A DNA stretch of 41,915 bases from a virus: the IMG/VR virus record IMGVR_UViG_3300035180_001210, positions 1-41,915 of that record, one strand, 5' to 3'. The position numbers and the translations under genes were made by a program. Numbering within the stretch: the stretch's first letter is position 1; each line of letters starts with the position of its first letter. Below, piece by piece: positions 39,001 to 41,915 of the stretch. The notes beneath the pieces are model-generated. The model worked only from the letters and a program-made list of their open reading frames with translations, did not search any database and had not been told where the DNA came from.

Positions 39001-40943
39001 ACACTGCCGATCAGGAGGCCCTCAAGTCACAACTCGATCAGGCGAAGGGTGATCCCAAGCGTTCGGCCGAGATCAAGAAGAAGGCGGAGCACGAGGCCGA
39101 GGTCAAGGCCAGTGAGGGTGCCCGGGCACTGTTCGACTCGTCCATCGCCACCGGACGGCAGCAACGGGTCTCGGACTCCGATGCGGAGAAGCTGCTCGGG
39201 TCCCTGTCGGACAACCCGACGGCAAAGCGTGTCGCCGTCGGGTACTTCCAGGCGCACGACTACATGGACGCCGTGGACCAGTTCTTCAGCGGGCAGAAGC
39301 GCCCGATCACGGAGAACAGCCCCCCGCGGGACATCGCCCACGCCCTCGTCAGAGCCAGCAAGGCCCTGGGGAAGCGCAACAAGATCTACGGGTCGGATGG
39401 TCTCGCACTCGATCCCGGCATGACCTTCCGGGAACGTGTGCTGGGCAAGCTCGGGGTCCTCTCGCCGGAGAAGATCGAGCCCCTACGCGAGGCCCTGACC
39501 GACTTCGAGCACGGCGAGTATGCGACACGGAAGAAGGACTACGAGCGGGCGCTGTCCGAGTATCAGAAGAACTCTGAAAAGCACCCGAACGAAGCCTACC
39601 GCAGCCTCCCACCCCCGGAGCCGCCGCCGATGCCCACCGTCTACCAGAAGGCCCCCGACGGGCGTGCTGGAAAGGGCCTGTTGAACGGGCTCCTGTCCCG
39701 CATGGGATTCCCCAAGACCGCCGAACGGGTGGTCGGTCGATGGAGGCTCGCGTTTTCTTCTTATCCGAACGGGTGGTCGATGGCGTCGAGTACACACACG
39801 TCCAAGACTGCCCTGTATCACGGGGTGGATCCGTACGAGTACGGCGTAGAACCCTACGCCGACTGGACGCAGGCCCACCAGCGGGATCTCGGGGAGAACG
39901 ACTACACGGCGATCCTCAAGGCCGCACGTGAGTGGTTGCGTCAGCCCGTCCTGTCCAAGAACGTCGAGGGTGTCGAGAAGGACACCCAGCTCCGTGCAGC
40001 CCTCGACCTCGCCGTACGTACGCTGGAAGACGGCCGCTACGACAACGCCCTCCACCCGGCGGTCTACAACACCCTGCTCGCGAAGCTCGCGGGTGAGCCG
40101 ACGGACGAGACCCTGCTCACCATCCGTGCCTCTGCACGGACGGCGGGCGTCAGCTTCGCGGTCGATCAGGCATCGTTCCTGTTCGTCCCGGGGCGTAGGT
40201 CGGTGGACTTCGGCCAGGACATCATCGCCGCGATCAATCGTACGTTCGTCAACTTCGTAGACGACGACGGTGAGATGCACGCGGTCGATGACAACGGCGG
40301 TGCTGCGATCCACGTCACCCACGTGGCCACTGCGCGCGGCCCCTCGACGATTCAAGACGAGAAGCAGGGTCTGCGTCGCGAGACCCGCGTCGACGTGTCG
40401 TTCCCCGAGGGAAGCGCCGCCGATGTGAAGGCCGCTCTCACGACCCTCGGCAGGAAGCATGGCTTCCTCGTCGAGAGCATCACGCACTCGTATCAGCCCG
40501 GCGTCCGGAAGGTCGCCTCGACAGGAGACACGTCAACCATGACCATGCCGAAGATCGCTTCCCAGGACGCCAACCAGATGCTCGGCCGCCTGGACCGCAT
40601 CGCGTCGACCATCCAGGACAACTACGAGTCCTGGGGCATGCCGTTCGATACGGCCCGCGCGCTCGTGAACGCCCTCGACAAGACCGCCGACGAGATCGAG
40701 GCAGCCACCTTCGGTGGTGAATCGCTCGCCGTCCGTCAGGACGAGATCGTGACGGCCTCGATGCGCGGCAAGCGCGCCGAGGTGCTCCAGCACGATGCCG
40801 ACGAGAAGTACATGAACGACTTCGCCAATCCGATGGCGCCGAAGCAGACCGAGTCGGACGAGCCGTACATGAAGGCGTACGGCGACGACCAGTCGAGCGC
40901 CGTCCGCAAGGGCAAGTCGACCACGGGCCACCCCCTCACCTGA
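36078..40943 (+). CDS. Giant Lys/Pro/Glu-rich protein, possible internal head or multi-part protein
   Basis: 1,621 aa, GTG start. Residues 55-75 hold STSRRVLARFLEAKSAP, resembling the N-terminal tag of the 18477-18670 genes. At residues 300-353 nine APEDKK hexapeptides follow. A module with a [TL]-[VIL]-GD[LV] core recurs at about 236, 416, 616 and 800 (for example DTVGDLQRAV and KTVGDLTKSA). The last 400 residues contain two blocks I recall as separate in other large phages: ALYHGVDPYEYGVEPYADWT and KIASQDANQMLGRLDRIAST. ATG 39780 and ATG 40539 (AGGAG 11 bases upstream) may be internal starts. No enzymatic motif. Strong charge suggests a disordered or DNA-contacting polypeptide; it may be processed. 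One continuous frame, so no frameshift is needed. Confidence 0.65.
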   Translation: MDRSATKDHFEREEDEAERLVKPAPKLKPPRRDLRRETVDERDPDVEGDKDLKGDKDLSLNYKSIGGSTSRRVLARFLEAKSAPLPKLHAPQKPGEAPKLVKPARPSTPAKRVKVVNKETGDRTEVTQETIKKFPAKYEVVKDDGSSKAPEDEKPETTESPAEDENDLGGEDLTEDWAKSAPAGLRYDLDQWKKVNNDVFTVALGKPRFTGDIVRPTWSKAREVLYDKLPKEWGDPTIGDLIQKRRKLDLQRLKYNDPNANHEHNKPRIIQRVLDTADKVPLDADEKALVKELGIEVPSKAPEDKKAPEDKKAPEDKRAPEDKKAPEDKKAPEDKKAPEDKKAPEDKKAPEDKPDPLAQGGKDLRDRAKSDPELARILKEVTDGKSSTSYFAEKEPSFPAKQFFRGKDLPEGLKTLGDVLQALKAAPSEPKVKKPKPAPKDGQPAAAAAPEEAHKAEAPAPAAPETPKAPKDLPENHPVKQIADAIEKKSPAFQEFVEQDATTKTDKDGQPLFPNPKAKGRDDRFLPFDKLDPMSQSAIGERFTKYHDDFAAADTAAQRISEKLGDKGLSLVQQLADPTSELSKKIRPLVERHGDGVTIERAIPELKGLDLEGLDTVGDLQRAVRNAPKSFTPKKPAKDKDEATRWLDDNGHESDEFKDYARRVSESEDAPQDDPEPGAEKPEPKAKSLEVQDGKILYVDPESGEKTPFSDLKDATKKKVFKQFQAEKGELALREMQDKDPALQGVLSDLSNPQSALARRLSGVDPVKGKKGTPIAPTTPIEEALPELKGVKLPDSYKTVGDLTKSAKKIQPPLPPPPRREFTEDEHLNAVERLMKRLPKGASPEVEDAFTRLCAGHPDDIDTAIHTFDAVRKSNSGGLGGALAAATKIRAGDPLAVRPPTKGVVVETDSKGEPKTVEKPWSKLTPSQKADNLARHQAEVVATSLALQSRITGHLEKSGAPRDLSQALTKHLLDDTADQEALKSQLDQAKGDPKRSAEIKKKAEHEAEVKASEGARALFDSSIATGRQQRVSDSDAEKLLGSLSDNPTAKRVAVGYFQAHDYMDAVDQFFSGQKRPITENSPPRDIAHALVRASKALGKRNKIYGSDGLALDPGMTFRERVLGKLGVLSPEKIEPLREALTDFEHGEYATRKKDYERALSEYQKNSEKHPNEAYRSLPPPEPPPMPTVYQKAPDGRAGKGLLNGLLSRMGFPKTAERVVGRWRLAFSSYPNGWSMASSTHTSKTALYHGVDPYEYGVEPYADWTQAHQRDLGENDYTAILKAAREWLRQPVLSKNVEGVEKDTQLRAALDLAVRTLEDGRYDNALHPAVYNTLLAKLAGEPTDETLLTIRASARTAGVSFAVDQASFLFVPGRRSVDFGQDIIAAINRTFVNFVDDDGEMHAVDDNGGAAIHVTHVATARGPSTIQDEKQGLRRETRVDVSFPEGSAADVKAALTTLGRKHGFLVESITHSYQPGVRKVASTGDTSTMTMPKIASQDANQMLGRLDRIASTIQDNYESWGMPFDTARALVNALDKTADEIEAATFGGESLAVRQDEIVTASMRGKRAEVLQHDADEKYMNDFANPMAPKQTESDEPYMKAYGDDQSSAVRKGKSTTGHPLT
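36975..37136 (+). repeat. 18-bp tandem repeat, nine copies
   Basis: AAGGCCCCCGAAGACAAG repeated nine times with few changes (one AGG for AAG; CTCCC and GAGGAC variants near the end), coding for KAPEDK. The near-identity suggests recent expansion by slippage. Confidence 0.9.
39721..39783 (+). repeat. 15-bp direct repeat spaced by 44 bp in the giant gene
   Basis: CCGAACGGGTGGTCG occurs at 39721-39735 and again at 39765-39779, each followed shortly by a GATGG. The period, 44 bp, is not a multiple of three, so a duplication here would have changed the frame of one side. Confidence 0.8.
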
Positions 40944-40982
40944 TCACCCTCGGGTGACCAGGACCGCCGGGCAAAGTGTGAC

Positions 40983-41022
40983 GTCGCACCCGTTCCCGAC
41001 TTGTTCGGGGGCGGGCTGCGAC
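40983..41022 (+). terminator. Hairpin terminator after the giant gene
   Basis: GTCGCA-CCCG-TTCCCGA pairs with TCGGGGGCGGGCTGCGAC around loop CTTGT, about 17 pairs including two G-U and one bulge, 40 bases after the stop. A smaller TCACC/GGTGA hairpin precedes it (40944-40957). No T-run follows. Confidence 0.6.
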
Positions 41023-41079
41023 GAAGCACCAAGTACAAGGACTACGTCACGTGCAGACGTGATGAGCGAGTGAGGCCCC

Positions 41080-41802
41080 GTGGCGATCGACTATTGGAAG
41101 CTGACTAGGGACTTCAAGGAGGGCATGGCCGTCCAGAAGTTCTTCCCCGGATACGACGCGATCTCGCCCTTCACCGGGTGTGTGACCGCCGTGCATCGTG
41201 GGCTTGGCGTCGTGGACGTTCAGTGGCCCCACGGCAACGAGCGCTGCTTCCCTGACGAACTCGTCATCTGCAATCCGGCCATCGTCCGCTACCTGCCGCC
41301 GACGCTGGATCAGTCGATGCTCACGTACGACGTCCAGAAGGCGCGCAAGACGGCGAACGCCGGACCCAAGCTCTGGCGCACCTACGAGGTTACCCCCGGG
41401 TTCCATCGTGACCTGGCGACCCTCTGGATCCGTGGCGCGAGTGAAGTCCAGGCGTACGACGAGATGTGGCACCGCCACGCGTCGATGACGTCGGACGATG
41501 TCCTCCGCGAGGAGGTCACGCAGTTCTACACGGTCGCGAAGAACCTCGCCGACCTGCGCCTCTCGCAGCATGCGATGAAGACCGCAGCCTACTGGGGGGC
41601 CCAGAACCGCCAGTACCGTGTGTCTCAGCAGGAGGTCACCTCCCGCGTTCCGACGTGCCCCAAGTGCGGCACGGGGATGAAGAAGACCACCTACAAGATG
41701 CAGAAGGGGTCGCGCGTCCGTCTGTTCGCCTGCCCCAAGGACCTCTTCCTCCTCCGTCAGAACGACCTACTCGGCCCGGACGGCACCCCCGTCACGTGGT
41801 GA
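41080..41802 (+). CDS. Zinc-ribbon protein of unknown function
   Basis: 240 aa, GTG start, GTGAGG upstream. Residues 1-70 include a beta segment (DAISPFTGCVTAVHRGLGVV, QWPHGNERCFPDELV). A helical middle has RDLATLWIRGASEVQAYDEM. The C-terminal 45 residues contain CPKCGTGMKKTTYKMQKGSR and end near FACPKDL, a zinc ribbon with one clear Cys pair and a further Cys. I recall related proteins near late genes of other large phages, without a role. It follows a terminator and begins a new unit with the next, incomplete gene. Confidence 0.65.
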   Translation: MAIDYWKLTRDFKEGMAVQKFFPGYDAISPFTGCVTAVHRGLGVVDVQWPHGNERCFPDELVICNPAIVRYLPPTLDQSMLTYDVQKARKTANAGPKLWRTYEVTPGFHRDLATLWIRGASEVQAYDEMWHRHASMTSDDVLREEVTQFYTVAKNLADLRLSQHAMKTAAYWGAQNRQYRVSQQEVTSRVPTCPKCGTGMKKTTYKMQKGSRVRLFACPKDLFLLRQNDLLGPDGTPVTW

Positions 41803-41820
41803 GGAGCTGAAGGAACGCAC

Positions 41821-41915
41821 ATGGCTTTTTTCAAGAGCGGCAACGCCATCGCAATCAGACCGTCGACCACCGTGTCCCTGCTCGACAGCGGGGATCGCGT
41901 CAAGGTCGCCGATCG
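41821..41915 (+). CDS. 5' end of an unidentified gene, cut by the window end
   Basis: ATG 41821 with GAGGAG and AAGGAA upstream opens a frame running to the end of the window: MAFFKSGNAIAIRPSTTVSL, then LDSGDRVKVAD. 31 residues are visible; it looks like the start of a beta-rich protein. No product can be named. Confidence 0.6.
   Translation, partial: MAFFKSGNAIAIRPSTTVSLLDSGDRVKVAD

Noticed and set aside
1-41915. tRNA genes, integrase or attachment sites
   Set aside because: No cloverleaf with TTCRANY-type arm, no recombinase motif and no tRNA-end repeat was seen by eye; a covariance search would be needed to exclude tRNAs fully.

Overview
The window looks like part of the virion-structure region of a large contractile-tailed bacteriophage (Caudoviricetes, myovirus morphology) with GC-rich DNA and strong preference for G- or C-ending codons. 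The decisive marker is a tail sheath protein at 29364-33635. Further support comes from fibre or adhesin genes, Gp80-like virion proteins, connector-like proteins and lysine-rich proteins that may lie inside the head. No integrase, terminase, portal, major capsid, replication gene or tRNA was seen. The host cannot be identified; the GC-rich codon use only suggests a high-GC host. All genes but one (a winged-helix protein at 35518-35994) are on the + strand, tightly packed, often with ATGA or TGATG overlaps. No gap exceeds 300 bases.

Layout. (1) 97-9392: a surface or fibre module of two repeat-rich proteins, a paralogous fibre protein, a LamG-like lectin protein and a large structural protein. 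(2) 9394-10764: a patatin-like lipase and a small unknown protein, closed by a long terminator-like hairpin. (3) 10990-17244: a series of small beta-rich virion proteins, including two Gp80-like paralogues and repeated Ig-like domains, interrupted by an endonuclease VII/HNH gene. (4) 17244-19206: a ParB-like protein and three small proteins sharing an N-terminal tag. (5) 19208-28696: connector-like genes (19208, 22746, 24101, 24616, 27518), interrupted by a Vsr-like homing endonuclease, with a Dps/ferritin-like gene directly followed by an actin-like ATPase gene. (6) 28724-35517: an FmdB-like zinc ribbon, a very large sheath protein (1,423 aa), a third homing-type endonuclease and a gene with an internal helix-turn-helix. 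(7) 35518-41915: the minus-strand regulator, a divergent 1,621-aa Lys/Pro/Glu-rich protein, a zinc-ribbon protein and a truncated gene.

The most interesting signal is that each of the three endonuclease genes directly follows the 3' end of a structural gene whose last 15-30 codons switch from the phage's C/G-ending codons to A/T-ending or rare codons. At one locus the C-terminal peptide is present twice, with the two copies differing mostly at synonymous positions. This suggests selfish endonuclease modules that carry a recoded end of the gene they invade, as known for fungal mitochondrial atp6 elements. Two of the three endonuclease start codons lie inside RNA hairpins. A second candidate system is the shared N-terminal tag (consensus AFxHAxTxRNVxxRxV) on three Lys-rich proteins, with a related segment in the 1,621-aa protein, which could be a head-targeting signal. 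A third is the Dps plus actin-like pair inside the connector genes.
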